A DNA stretch of 64,000 nucleotides from Ashinkailepas kermadecensis (taxonomy: Eukaryota; Arthropoda; Thecostraca; Neolepadidae), in NCBI GenBank assembly GCA_034440615.1, contig JAOTOM010003978.1, positions 62,001 to 126,000 of the forward strand. The letters run 5' to 3'. Below, piece after piece: positions 1 through 11,117 of the stretch. Position 1 is the first letter of the stretch. Every line of letters starts with the position of its first letter. The position numbers and the translations under genes are program-made. Under the pieces are notes generated by a model. The model ran no database searches and was not told where the DNA came from. It worked only from the letters and a program-made list of their open reading frames with translations.

Positions 1-1772
1 CCTGCAGGCGCGGCGATACGCCTGCAAATCGAGTTGCAGAAACTCTGGCGCGCCTCCGGTGTGCACGTGCACCGGATTCGCAGACGACTGTGTTTCTTTT
101 GGAGAAGTGCGAGGTCACGCCGTGGGTCCCGATATTCATCCTCGGCTGCCCCGAGGAAGGGGGCGAATGCCGCTCCAGTTTTCGACGACGTCGGTAAACG
201 GTTAACGACCGCCCTTCGCGGGGTACAACTGATTATGCATGTGTTGGAGATCTTTGGTCATGAAGTGTTAATGCACTTCAGATATATGCATTGTGACGTC
301 TTCTTTGTGGGAATGTATATCTGTCTTCCCCGTTGTGTGGGAAGTTAATTGTTTCCAAGTGTACTGCAATTAGAATACCAAGAGGTTGATAACCTAATTC
401 CTCAGTGTTTCTAGACTACAGAACAGCTACGCAATCTTGTCAAAGTAATGATAACCTACGGACTTCAACCACCATCGGTTCAACCCAGATGTCTTATCTT
501 TGTCTGACATGCGATGCAATTTCCGTCTGGCCTGGAACAAACAGCAGCACGCAATTTTATCCGTGTGTGTGTGTGTGTGTGTGTGAGTTTTGCCAGCCTG
601 CCACCGTGTGGTGATGACCGCTGTTAAATTGTATTCCAATATAATACTATGTTATCACTTCAGTGATTGGTATTCACTTACTGGGCAGGTCGATGCACAC
701 GGAGTGATGCCTCCTGACCCTGACCCTGACCCCGACGACCCTGACCCTGACCCTGACGACCCTGACCTTGACGATGCCTCCTGACCCTGACGCGGCAAAG
801 GGGTCGAGAAGACGACAGAGGGGGGGCGCCAACCACCAACACTCAGTAGGGCAGAAACGGCGAAACGCGCTCGGAAAGCAGAGGCAACCGGTCACCGGGA
901 ATGCCAGCATCCTGCCATATTCAGCTCGGATTCTAGCGACGATTTGCGTTCTGCGAAAACGTCGTCGTTGTTCGCTTGATTCGCTTGCGTTGCATAAGTA
1001 AAATGGAATTAAACAAAACGAAATATGGCATCAAAATAAAACATAACAAATCAAAAGCTAGTATTTACAAAAGTAAGTGGAATAAGCTGTCACCTAGAAG
1101 AGAACATCAATCCGGTTTTGCTTTCCATTCCATATCCATATTATCCATTCGAGTCGTCTTCTATTACATACAATGGAAATGCCTAGAGCCATCAGAGCAC
1201 ACACACACACACCAGTACCAGATAGTACACGCAGAGGTACCGTTTGCGAGCCGGCGGCAAACCCCGGAAACAATGACGATTTACACAACGTCTGTACACC
1301 GCTTTGCACAAAGCGCCCGTGTAGCTGACTTCCTCCCGCCCGCAGGCGCCAGGAAGAGAGGTCAACGTTGATCGCTCCCATGTGATGACCGCAATCACAT
1401 TGCAGTCTGCGATCTCCAGCACATCCTGATTGCACTTGACGGCAATGCTTCCTTCGCTTCAGATAAACAACTTGCACGCCTGCCCATGACCTTGTTCCAT
1501 GGAACAGCGGGTGCAATTCGCGCCTGTCATCGGCGCGGCCGACGTTGCAGACCACGTGCAATGTGCACCATCGCGTGATGGCATGCGCTCACGTACGTTC
1601 TTTGTTCCGATCGCTTATTGGAACATCATCCGAAAAGTAAGCAGCTAACAAGCTGACGTGATCGAAGCGGCTAGTCATATCACGGCTGAATCGAGTAATG
1701 GATAAATCAGCAGCGAAAAAAGTGCATGTACATTTTACTTGAACACACACAAAACCAATGTCATTTGGTCGT
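1..1772. other. Intron/flank after exon E: no gene recognised
   Basis: Mostly unique sequence with a small (GT)n at 561-583, the CCCTGA repeat at 700-785 and (CA)n at 1200-1211. A 155-codon minus-strand frame at 1094-1561 has no recognisable domain. The expected next receptor exon was looked for and not found. Confidence 0.6.
700..785. repeat. (CCCTGA)n/(CCCTGACGA)n short repeat
   Basis: CCTGACCCTGACCCTGACCC and CGACGACCCTGACC units, about 85 bp, ending CTTGACGATGCCTCCTGAC, which repeats the CCTCCTGAC found before the array. Confidence 0.85.
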
Positions 1773-2068
1773 CGCATGCTCATCAAGCATGGTGATCCTG
1801 CCCAATTATCGTTCAACTCATCAGGCATGGTGATCCTTCCCAATTATCGTTCAACTCATCAGGCATGATGATCCTGCCCAATGATCTTTCAACTCATCAG
1901 GCATGATGATCCTGCCCAATGATCTTTCAACTCATCAGGCATGGTGATCTTGCCCAATGATCTTTCAACTCATCAGGCATGGTGATCTTGCCCAATGATC
2001 TTTCAACTCATCAGGCATGGTGATCTTGCCCAATGATCTTTCAACTCATCAGGCATGGTGATCCTGCC
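1773..2068. repeat. 38-bp minisatellite, ~7.5 copies
   Basis: The unit is built from CAACTCATCAGGCATGGTGA and TCCTGCCCAATGATCTTT. Copies are more than 90% alike by eye. It directly adjoins the next array at 2060. Confidence 0.92.
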
Positions 2069-2494
2069 CCATTATCACTACGACTTACAATTATACCTAT
2101 CTACGTACAATCATGCCCATGACTTACTTTCATACCCATGCACGCACAATTATACCCACGGCGTACAATTGTACTATGTACGTAGAATCATGCCCATGAC
2201 GTACAATCATGACCATGCCGCACAATCATACCCATATACGCACAATCATTCCCATGACGTACATCCATACCTATGTACGTGCAATCATGCCCATGACTTA
2301 CAATCATACCTATGTACGTACAATCATGCTCATGACTTACAATCATACCTATGTACGCACACTCATACTCATGACTTACAATCATACCTATAAGTACAAT
2401 CATGCCCATGACTTACAATCCTACCCATGTACGTACAATCATACTCATGACTTACAATCATGCCCACGACGTACAATCATGACCATGTACGTAC
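2060..2494. repeat. ~39-bp composite minisatellite starting at exon E's splice donor
   Basis: The plus strand shows repeated CAATCATGCCCATGACTTA, CAATCATACCTATGTACGTA blocks, about 11 composite units with drift. On the transcript strand each unit contains GTACGTACAT and often TTGTAAGTCATG, i.e. matches to the GTRAGT donor consensus. The array abuts the exon E donor directly: the exon ends at 2495 and the first intron base is 2494. Confidence 0.9.
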
Positions 2495-2587
2495 GCTCAT
2501 AATCTCATCGGTGGTGCAGTCAGTGTCTGCGGTGAGCTTCTCGTACCAGTCTTTCGGAAACCAATCCGGCAGGAACCAGATGTATCC
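2495..2587 (-). CDS. GABA-B receptor-like gene, exon E
   Basis: A 31-codon phase 0-0 exon. The acceptor has a good pyrimidine tract and branch-like GTTAACT (CTCTCCTGCTTGACAG), and the donor is AGC|GTACGT at 2494. It encodes GYIWFLPDWFPKDW, YEKLTADTDCTTDEIMS, matching KYVWFLIGWYADNWF and the INCTVDEM turn of GABBR1. The Trp equivalent to GABBR1b Trp278 (ligand contact) and the second Cys of the lobe-2 disulfide are kept. The intron starts directly inside a minisatellite (2060-2494) made of GTACGTACAT- and GTAAGTCATG-like units. The next exon, expected to continue AVEGH-like sequence, is not seen in 1-2494. Confidence 0.92.
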
Positions 2588-2894
2588 CTGTCAAGCAGGA
2601 GAGTTAACGAAAGAGGCCGCAACCAGGCTGCAGTTGACAATTCGTGAGCTGAATCCTGCATGAGCCATGCCTAAAATCGGGCACTGTCATAAGTAGTGCA
2701 GCGAACATCTAACCTATTCTTGTAGAGTGGGATTCATGAGAACTACTTCTGCGACGGCTTTCTTTAACGCTGCAAAGCTTGCCGTTTCCACTCACAGGAA
2801 TCGCTCTTCCTATTTTATCTTCACCATCTTGCATCACAAAATTTCCTCCGAAGCATGAACAATCTTTGCTCAACACAAAAACGGGTGTGTGGCC

Positions 2895-2992
2895 GCTCCG
2901 AGCGTACGGCCGTTAAGCACGACACACGGCATACACTTTACTTCCGAGCGTACGGTCGTTAATCGCGACACACGGCATACACTTTACTGGAC
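2895..2992. repeat. 51-bp direct duplication
   Basis: CCGAGCGTACGGCCGTTAAG, CACGACACACGGCATACACT, TTACT is followed at once by a second copy with CGGTCGTTAATCGCG. Two copies only. Confidence 0.85.
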
Positions 2993-3082
2993 CACTTTTC
3001 CAGCGAGTAGTCTCTTTGGGTTGTCAGGGGGCAGTTTCTGCCCGGTCAGAACAGTTCTGCCGGGAACGGTGGTTTCCCGACC

Positions 3083-3150
3083 ATGCGCCTGTGTGCCACC
3101 CTGCCTGTGCCTGTGTGCCACCCTGCCTGTGCCTGCGTGCCAACCCCCAA
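3083..3150. repeat. 22-bp tandem repeat, 3 copies
   Basis: TGTGCCACCCTGCCTGTGCC TG repeated three times, the last with TGCGTGCC. Confidence 0.85.
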
Positions 3151-3159
3151 ACCGGCCTC

Positions 3160-3290
3160 CTGCCCTTGCCCCGAAAGACGCCATGTATTGGTAGAGTTGT
3201 TGAACGTGTCGATCGTGCCCCACAACGCAAACGGCGCGTGCTTTATCTGGATTCCGGTGCACGCCGACAGCAAGGGCGGCGACCAGGCGA
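3160..3290 (-). other. Unassigned open stretch with coding-like composition
   Basis: The minus-strand frame reads GWFAWSPPLLSACTGIQIK, HAPFALWGTIDTFNNSTNTW with strongly G/C-ending codons, unlike the adjacent repeats. The end of it vaguely resembles a kelch-type turn (…T-x-x-W). No convincing splice sites bound it, and it is not needed for the receptor reading frame, where exons D and E join directly. It could be an exon of a nested gene, a pseudogene piece or chance. Confidence 0.2.
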
Positions 3291-3319
3291 ACCAGCCCCA
3301 CTACGACATCTCGCGATCT

Positions 3320-3508
3320 CAACACACACGTCGAGGGGACGAGTGGTCTAGGGGTGAGATGCTCGTCTCACAATCGAAAGGTTGTGGGTTCGAGTCTCAC
3401 CTGTCGCTACTCTTCGCCCGCGACCAATCGGCGTGAGAGATTGGCGACGCTATATGGCTCAACGGTCGACGTGTCGTAAAACCAATAACCAACCAACACA
3501 CACGTCGA
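3320..3508 (+). mobile_element. tRNA-derived SINE with perfect 15-bp target duplication
   Basis: The element body is 3335-3493. Its 5' part is a tRNA-like module with A box (GTGGTCTAGGGGT) and B box (GGGTTCGAGTCTC), an anticodon-arm-like TCTCACAATCGAAAGG, and overall resemblance to tRNA-Val or tRNA-Glu. The 3' part contains a hairpin domain (GGCGACGCTATATGGCTC ... GACGTGTCG) and a tail AAAACCAATAACCAACC. The 15-bp direct repeat CAACACACACGTCGA flanks it at 3320-3334 and 3494-3508. The perfect duplication indicates a fairly recent retroposition. It is expected to be pol III transcribed and to borrow LINE machinery. Confidence 0.92.
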
Positions 3509-4975
3509 CGTAAAGTTCAGGCCGTGCGACATCCTCGGCCGTCCTGCAGCAGCACATTCGAGCCATCGCCCGAACGCATGGACGTGCACGCCCACACACC
3601 ACCTGTCCAAATGCGTCAAATCAATCGCATCGGTCGCATCGGTCGCATCAGTCATGTCAATCACATCGTAAGAAGGAAGTCGCCCTCGCCAGGCTGAGAG
3701 CGAGTCGCACAAATCCAGCTTAGCGGATGTCCGGGGATGGCCAGCAGCCTGTGTCACAGAGACAGCCGTACAACACAGCACCAGGCATAGACACCAGGCA
3801 TGGACAGCACCAGACAGTGGAGCTGATTTACATTCCCACTAAGGCAAGTTAGCACCTGCAGGCACACTGGATGAGCCCGTTTGCAATTACGGAGCATAGT
3901 ACTTTACAGCAAATGTTTACCCCCCGGGGTATCGGCAGAAGTGAATGACCCATTTGTAATTGCAAACGTGCCCTACTGGCCACAGCCACTAAACAAACCT
4001 GCATGTCCACCACCCTTATCACCCTTATCGCGCCTCGTATGCACACCGCAACGTGCGGCAATGCACGTGAGAAGCTCAATGGGCAATATCTGCCCATCGG
4101 ATATGGTGAGCCTCCCTGGGTGCTTTTAGTGGCCTGTTGTTATGCGCCGGCGTACTCCAGCCACATTTATTATAATTCCACCTCCCAAGAGGTGGAATCT
4201 TGAGGAGCATTACAACAGATATGACGTAGGTCATGTAGATATCTCAGAGGGTGGCCTCGACCCCTCCGCAGCACTGCACGCAACACCTGAAGCGAACCTC
4301 GTGCGCACAGACAACTTGACGTGACCATACCGTACTGCAAATGTACACTTTACTAGCTATCACGTTTGGAATCGTACACCACGCGTGTCACCAGACTACG
4401 TGGTCCAGAGGCTGTTCCCGTCCGTCCCTCCCACGAGCTCCCCCTCCCCCCTCGAGATAAGGCGCCCTCGCATCCGCGTCTCATGTCCGCTCGGCTGTGC
4501 GGTCATTCGTCTCGCCGTCCGAGTTTTAACTTGATTCAACCCTGGCTAAATCACATCTCCGCTTTACAAACGGTGTCATGGTGGTCGGAATCCATTTTCA
4601 GCACAATACAACGGAATGTGGAAACGCCGAGGCAGAAATTGAACTCATCCCACGTAGCTATATTTCAACCGCCGGCATGGCCGTTACGATACAAAGAAGA
4701 GCTAAGCAATTGACTATCAGTTTGCGCATTCGTGCCATGGCACAGCAGCCCGCGGGTCACGTGCTTGATGCACCCATGAAATAACCATGATCATCCTCAG
4801 TTGTGTACTTAGTGTATGGAATATACGGAGTTGAATTAGCAATGACTTGGCTAATTATCGGTGCTTGTTCTGAAAACAGAATGCGAGATGAGGTTACCGC
4901 AAGCTTCCGGGAGTGACGGGAAATATGGAGAGACGATGTCACGAGAAGCCAGGGCTCCAGCTGCTAGTAGCAGGA

Positions 4976-5130
4976 CCATGGCTGGAGATCCCGGGTGGGT
5001 CGGGGTACCAACCCCTCCTGACCGCGTACCCAGCTAATATCAATTTGCCATTTTGACTATTCAATCTTTGTTTCCAGTGGTGAGAGATGCCTGGCTTGGT
5101 GAGAGATCTCCGGCCTTGACCAGGACGTGC
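4976..5130. repeat. Dispersed repeat related to 5922-6032
   Basis: Shares GAGATCCCGG-TGG, ACC(A)CCCCTCCTG and GAGATCTCC-GCCTTG with 5922-6032. The first copy contains about 70 extra bases (5030-5095) between the shared blocks. Family not recognised. Confidence 0.6.
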
Positions 5131-5639
5131 ATAGATTTGGCATAGGCCTTAGTCGGATGGATAGTGATTCAGGGTGGACAAAGCAAAATATATTGGGGAG
5201 AAAGTCAGTTGCTTTACACGGCGACGAGCAAAACACAACAGTGTCAGACTCGAATCGCAATGCAGTTATAGATCTCCCAACTGTATCTGTAGACCGTGCT
5301 GTAGGTACACTTTATTGAAACAGAGAAAACACAATGTTGTGTCACGATACAAGTTCTTGATGACATATTTTTATGTATGTTTGCGAATTCAAAGCAATGG
5401 TAGCATGGGCGGCCGAAAGGCATACATTACATATTCCCGAATTTTTTTCATGAACGCAAAAGTATCGTGAATTTGCCAGTAATTCATCGAATGGAAGCAC
5501 GTGCCAACTTTGCCACATTGCAGATTCAACTTCTAGCTTCTCACCAACGTGCAGGTTCTGTCAGTTGGTGTCCTTTTGAAAACCACACGCTCTTGAAAAC
5601 TTGTCCCTAGACAATTTCCTCCCGTTAAAAATGTACAAT

Positions 5640-5735
5640 ACGCCTGGCCTAACTCGCTGCTTAAACTTGCGCACTTAAACTTAAACTGCTTAAACTTGCG
5701 CACTTAAACTTAAACCGCTTAAACTTGCGCAACAC
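5640..5735. repeat. Short 28-bp tandem repeat, 3 copies
   Basis: The unit TGCTTAAACTTGCGCACTTA AACTTAAA repeats at about 5660-5728. Confidence 0.85.
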
Positions 5736-5921
5736 CTTCGCGACAAACGTCAGTGGAGGTCGACACCATCCGTACGCAGTGGTCAGTTAATCTGGCTGGT
5801 TTGTCGCCCTCAAGTATTTCGCAAATTGAATGGACTCAAGCAGCTATAAATGAACGCTGACTGGATGAAGGGCGGAACAAGCGATGGCTACACTATCCGC
5901 GGAACAAGCGTGGCCGCATCA

Positions 5922-6032
5922 GTCGCATGGCCCGAGATCCCGGATGGTGTGGGGGTCCGGACACCCTCCCCTCCTGGCTAGGTGAAAGATCTCCAGCCTT
6001 GGTCAGCCGCACAGTGACAGCTGGCCCTTGGT
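5922..6032. repeat. Dispersed repeat related to 4976-5130
   Basis: GGCCCGAGATCCCGGATGGT, CCCTCCCCTCCTGGCTAGGT and GAAAGATCTCCAGCCTTGGT correspond in order to blocks in 4976-5130. It lacks the 70-bp internal segment of that copy. Confidence 0.6.
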
Positions 6033-6294
6033 CAGGCATTCTGTCAATACCTGCTCATGAAAGCACAGACTGGATCAGTCTTCTGTAGCGCCGGTGAGTA
6101 GGACAGATCGGGCATTCACTTGACGTCGAGACTGCTGTGCACAAAGCTTGTATTTCTACGGAGATACCTAGACGTTGCGCTTTTTACAATTATCTGGAAG
6201 GAAATGCGCTTTGTACTCAGTCCTTGCTGTTCTGCGACGAGCTGTGTAATATGAAGGGAAGTACAGGGATACAAAGTAGACGTCGACTTTCTGA

Positions 6295-6909
6295 TTACCC
6301 TGCCGATGTTTTGTGGAGCATTCGCAGTGAACACGAGAACAAGCATGCAGCGAGCTTGATTATCTGAAAGACTCTGATGACAGTGCACAATGAGCTGGGA
6401 TAAAGGTTGTTCCTGAGCTCCTGTCTCCTAAGCTGAGCTCCTCCACCGAAGTCAAACTTCCCGTCTGGATGAAGTGTCATAGAACTGGAAGGTGGAGCTG
6501 CTCGCAGGTCAATGGGAACATGAACGAACCGAAAACTGACGTTTTGGGTAGCTTTGGCCTGTCCTGACTTGACCCCAAATAACACCATACATGTGATGGT
6601 GCTCCTTGCGTCACGAGAACATTTTCTTGTGCGTTTTGTGATGATACAGGAACAGGGCAACGATGTCGCAGACAAGTCATCGATGGGATTGGCGGCATCG
6701 ATGAAAGCCTTTGAGGCTGTAGAAAGGCTGCCGACCGGGAGAACGTACGGCACCCGACGCGTCATTTGTCGCGTACGTTGGCGGGTACGTGACGGCCCGC
6801 GGAAAATTTGGCGCCCGCAATCCAAGAATTGTAGTGGGTTACGTTTGCGCACTTCTTCTTCTGGAACACCGGCTGACAGCGCAGACTGGTCGTTTTTTGG
6901 CGATCGCAT
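6295..6909 (-). other. Unidentified 204-codon open frame
   Basis: This is one of the longest non-repetitive open frames in the window. It starts at an ATG and reads, for example, PYVLPVGSLSTASKAFIDAA and later SSSMTLHPDGKFDFGGGAQL. Codon use is not biased toward G/C-ending codons as in the receptor exons, and no domain is recognised. It may be chance or an old transposon relic. Confidence 0.15.
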
Positions 6910-8149
6910 GAAACATCGATTTACATGGTGTAATAGTTTTCCGTCGATCGGTAGCTCTTCGAGACATCATACTTGAAAGCGAACAGTGATGGTTAGAAGC
7001 GGTGGAAATGTTCGAAGGAATTTGACATAAATACAGCAATATGGTATACAATATTCCTCTTCGAGCTGTGCTTCGAGTTCGATCAAATCAACGATGACGT
7101 AATGATAGCCTCCGGCATCTTAGTGAGAATGCGGTGCTGTGCTTACCAGCTTACATTTTCAACGAAAATAGCTAAATTGGTCGAAAAGTGTACCTTGCCA
7201 AAGTGAGACTGAATTAAAGAATATCTTAGGTGTTTTATGCTTTTTATTTTTGAATTTTTACCCCGTGGCATCGTGACTAGCTCACCTGACTTGATCATGC
7301 CATAATGTGTTTGATACATTGACCTCATCCGTTAGTCGAGTTTTCCCCTCTGTTGGTGGTCTGTGCTACTAAGCAAATATGGAAAACACGATGGCAGTCA
7401 ACATTTTCATTTTTCGCAATCAGCATTGACAAGCTGTCTTTGTAGGTGTAGCCTTTTGGAAGTGTGTATTTTCTACCAAAATATTATTATTTTTCCTGTG
7501 CCATACTCGCATCCTGTGTTGGACCACCAAAGCCCATGTATCGACTTAACCACAGTTGACATTGCATTCCAGGTTCGTTTCCCATCAAGATAGAGGGGTC
7601 CCAAAGGGCTCTTCCAGTAGAGCTGCGAGCCAATTTCCCAAAATCACGGTGCTGTCACCCGGTCTGGCGAAGGGGGCGATGACAGTGGGGTACGTGTACA
7701 GATTAGTGGTCCGTTATACATTACAAATTACAGCTACAACATATACATATGCACAGCATGTACATATTACAACATATTACATATTAATTATTGCATCTCA
7801 ACCAACCCATGAAGTGCATCACATGAAACACTGGTTCTTCTGAAGGATATTTTCACGCGCTGTTTTAATTTCTTGTTTTTCACAAGGTGACGCTTACACA
7901 AATATCGTGGAATTTCAGTGGCAAGCGGGAGGCCACGGAATATGGGTGATCCACGTGTTATGGTGAGAGGTGGTGACCAGCCGATTATTAGGGGTAGCTG
8001 GTTGTGCATTTGTATGCTGACTTGTGAGAAATTACTGTCCAGACCCATTTAAGCACCATAAAATCAAGGAACTGAGTACCATTCAAGGGGTGTCGCATGT
8101 ATTAGAGGAAGCGATGAGTAATGCGCACATACGTAGAGGAACCTCGTGA

Positions 8150-8935
8150 TTGACCTGTCGCAAGGCCCTCACAAAGGCGCCAGATAGCCTACCGCCACTG
8201 CAGGTCAGATACTGAACACGGGAGCACACACGGTCAGCCCCAGCCGGGAGCCAACAGTCTACCGCCAGACAGTCTACCGCCACTGCCAGGTCAGATACTG
8301 AACACGGGAGCACACACGGTCAGCTCCAGCCAGGAGCCAACGGTCTACCGCCGGACAGTCTACCGCCACTGCAGGTCAGATACTGAACACGGGAGCACAC
8401 ACGGTCAGCTCCAGCCGGGAGCCAACGGTCTACCGCCGGACAGTCTACCGCCACTGCAGGTCAGATACTGAACACGGGAGCACACACGGTCAGCTCCAGC
8501 CGGGAGCCAACGGTCTACCGCCAGACAGTCTACCGCCACTGCCAGGTCAGATACTGGACACGGGAGGACACACGGCCAGCTCCAGCCGGGAGCCAACGGT
8601 CTACCGCCAGACAGTCTACCGCCACTGCCAGGTCAGATTCTGGACACGGGAGGACACACGGTCAGCTCCAGCCGGGAGCCAACAATCTACCGCCAGACAG
8701 TCTACCGCCACTGTCAGGTCAGATACTGGACACGGGAGGACACACGGCCAGCTCCAGCCGGGAGCCAACGGTCTACCGCCAGACAGTCTACCGCCACTGC
8801 CAGGTCAGATTCTGGACACGGGAGGACACACGGCCAGCTCCAGCCGGGAGCCAACGGTCTACCGACAGACAGTCTACCGCCACTACCGGGTCGGATACTG
8901 GACACGGGAGGACACACGGCCAGCTCCAGCCGGGG
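8150..8935. repeat. 85-bp minisatellite, ~9 copies
   Basis: The unit contains GGTCAGCTCCAGCCGGGAGC, CAACGGTCTACCGCC, GACAGTCTACCGCCACTG, CAGGTCAGATACTG and ACACGGGAGCACACAC. Two sub-variants (GAACACGGGAGCACAC on the left, GGACACGGGAGGACAC on the right) form left and right blocks, indicating directional expansion. Confidence 0.95.
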
Positions 8936-10776
8936 GTCCACAGAAGAAACGTCCTCGGAAGGAATAGCAACCACCTCTTACAGCCCAAACACCAGCATCG
9001 ACGATGAAATCCTGGAACTCGACGCAACCGACATCGTCAGTGAGGTTCTGACATGTCTTCACCAGATTGCTGTGCGCTCCAGGAAGTTCCACTCATATGC
9101 CAATTTGACATGCGCCTCATCAGCGGGTGGCTCGTACTATGCACTCATCGCTCGCCAACACAGGATGCTCATACTATGTTGATAAAATCGCTAAAATACA
9201 GCATAATTATTGAAGAAGGAACACTAGAGATAGCATAGTATGAATGAGGAAATAATCGTGCACGCAATTAAATTTGATATACCCATTCCTTGTTTGTGTG
9301 CGAATTATATCTGAACGATCCGCTTAGTACAACGGCACTCATATGACCAGTTTTCAAATGAACAGGCAATATTCCACACGACTCATCTACTTCATCCGTG
9401 TAGCAGGTCTGTCTATGGCTCAAAGGCGTACGATGGGAACAGAGAGACTAAGGAAAGCATCGCACGAATTGCGAAGGAGATCTTCCCAGTCGCTTGGCAT
9501 GGACAATGAGCATCACGCCTGAGGGCACACTTGCCAAGGGACAGAAACAGGCGTCGAGTGAGGGATTGACCAGGTCAGGTATGTTGGAATACCTTGCATG
9601 GTGGTAGAGCACACGAAGCGCAAACATTGACGGCATTATTTGGGTGCTACTGATAGCATTTCGATAACAACGAAAACTATTTTCACTGTAGTCATGTCAA
9701 GGTCAGGTAACTTGATCCAAGTTACGATACCACGAGCCCACAATTCGAGAGAAAAAAAAATCCATCACCAGCCTAGCTATTCTTGGGTTCAATCTAAACT
9801 CGACAATGGAACCTTTTCTACTACTTAAATTATTCATGGAGATATAAGCCGCTAAACATAGCTACTGTGCCATGACATCACGAAAATGTTGGAAGACATG
9901 GCTCCGCGACCTTTAATCTGATCGCGTTTAAAGATGCACAGCTCGAGTCGGAACCATTTCTCAACTCCTCGCACCTAATTACACAACATTTTTAGAGATT
10001 AGGTGTAACCCTCTGGTCGATCTGTCGTGCAATGCCTTGGCTAGAGCGTGTAGGACTAAAGCGCGACGAGTCGGGATAATGTTCCCCAGCCCAGACAATT
10101 TTTGAATGCTGATCTGATTTACGTGGACTGACATTGATATCAGGGCTTGTTCACCCCATCTTGCCCGGTTCCGCCGACTCACGCTCGTCATGTAAGTTTC
10201 GAGCTCCCGTTTGGCTTAGCATTGGTTTCCCTATCTTTCGTGATTTTAATGAAGCTTCAATCCAAGTACCTTGGGCTCATTCTCCTCGATATGTGTCTAT
10301 CGGCGTGGTCTAACGGAGACCCTAGAGGGACTATCCGTAGGCTCTATTGAGGACCACTCCAACGCATAGGTCAGACAACACAGGCTTCCGTGTCCTCGAG
10401 TCCCCGCTCTGACCACCACACAGGTATGTCCGAGCGACGCGCGATGCTTATTCGCCCAAGTTTGATAAAGTATAAATATAATCGTTATTCAGATGCCATA
10501 GTCGTTCAGATGTTATTCAGGTGCCAGCCGTGCCAGGAGGCCCTGCTGATGGGGCCATGCCTTGTCATGCCGCACTTGACACACAATGCCATTCTCCCAG
10601 TGGCAAACAGCACGTGTCCCAGCGCCATAACCACCTGTCTGAGTGACGTAGCCAACTGTCATTCCACATCCGGCTGGCTCCGTGTCAGCGAGTGTTTCGT
10701 GGGCGTCATGCAAGCTCTCGTCCGACAGTCACGACGGTCGACATTTTACGGCAGCACAGTTGAGCGACACAGTGCC
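8936..10776. other. Exon D-E intron, right part: nothing recognised
   Basis: Unique, AT-leaning sequence to about 10400, then GC-richer sequence leading into the 112-bp donor repeat. No transposon or exon signal was recognised. Confidence 0.6.
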
Positions 10777-11003
10777 CACCTGTTTGGCGGGGTCATGCTC
10801 TGGCCCTGCACAGGAGGGTCCCAACAGCTGCGCCGTAAGTGATGTGTGCCGAAATGTTACGGTAGCCATAGCCGAGCGGCGGCGTACCCACCTGTTTGGC
10901 GGGGTCATGCTCTGGCCTCGCATAGGAGGGTCCCAACAGATGCGCCGTAAGTGATGTGTGCCGACATGTTACGGTAGCCATAGCCGGGCGGCGGCGTACC
11001 CAC
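10777..11003. repeat. 112-bp tandem duplication containing the end of exon D and its donor
   Basis: CACCTGTTTGGCGGGGTCAT starts at 10777 and 10889, and the true exon border with the same sequence is at 11001 (spacing 112 and 112). On the transcript strand each unit gives GCATGACCCCGCCAAACAG|GTGGG, i.e. about 30 bases of exon end plus donor and 80 bases of intron. The duplicated exon ends carry one extra base compared with the real exon, so use of the extra donors would shift the frame. Confidence 0.93.
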
Positions 11004-11117
11004 CTGTTTGGCGGTCATGCCCTGGCGGTACGCCTCGCACATCAAGGCCCTGGCAGCTGTTTCGTACATGTCGGCGATAATGATGCGAGCGTTCTTCTCC
11101 TTCAGGTCTTTCAGGTA
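11004..11117 (-). CDS. GABA-B receptor-like gene, exon D
   Basis: A phase 0-0 exon of 38 codons after acceptor CTCGCATTTTCAG and before donor CAG|GTGGGT. It encodes YLKDLKEKNARIII, ADMYETAARALM and CEAYRQGMTAKQ, matching [30 protein letters not shown] of GABBR1 in segments. The Tyr of YET (GABBR1b Tyr250, a ligand contact) and the Cys of the lobe-2 disulfide are both kept. The last ~30 bases of the exon and the whole donor recur twice in the downstream intron in a 112-bp tandem repeat (10777-11003). Confidence 0.94.

Larger units (their letters stand above)
3509..8149. other. Exon D-E intron, left part: no gene recognised
   Basis: Unique AT-mixed sequence with only the short repeats listed at 4976-6032. 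A (CATCGGT)-like run sits at 3624-3660 (CGCATCGGTCGCATC). The remainder shows no coding frame with convincing composition except the doubtful open frame at 6295-6909. Confidence 0.6.

Noticed and set aside
3335..3410. A functional tRNA gene
   Set aside because: A and B boxes are present, but acceptor-stem pairing is lacking and the segment is followed by SINE body, tail and target duplication. It is a SINE head.
8150..8935. CRISPR array
   Set aside because: 85-bp direct tandem units without distinct spacers in a eukaryotic intron context.
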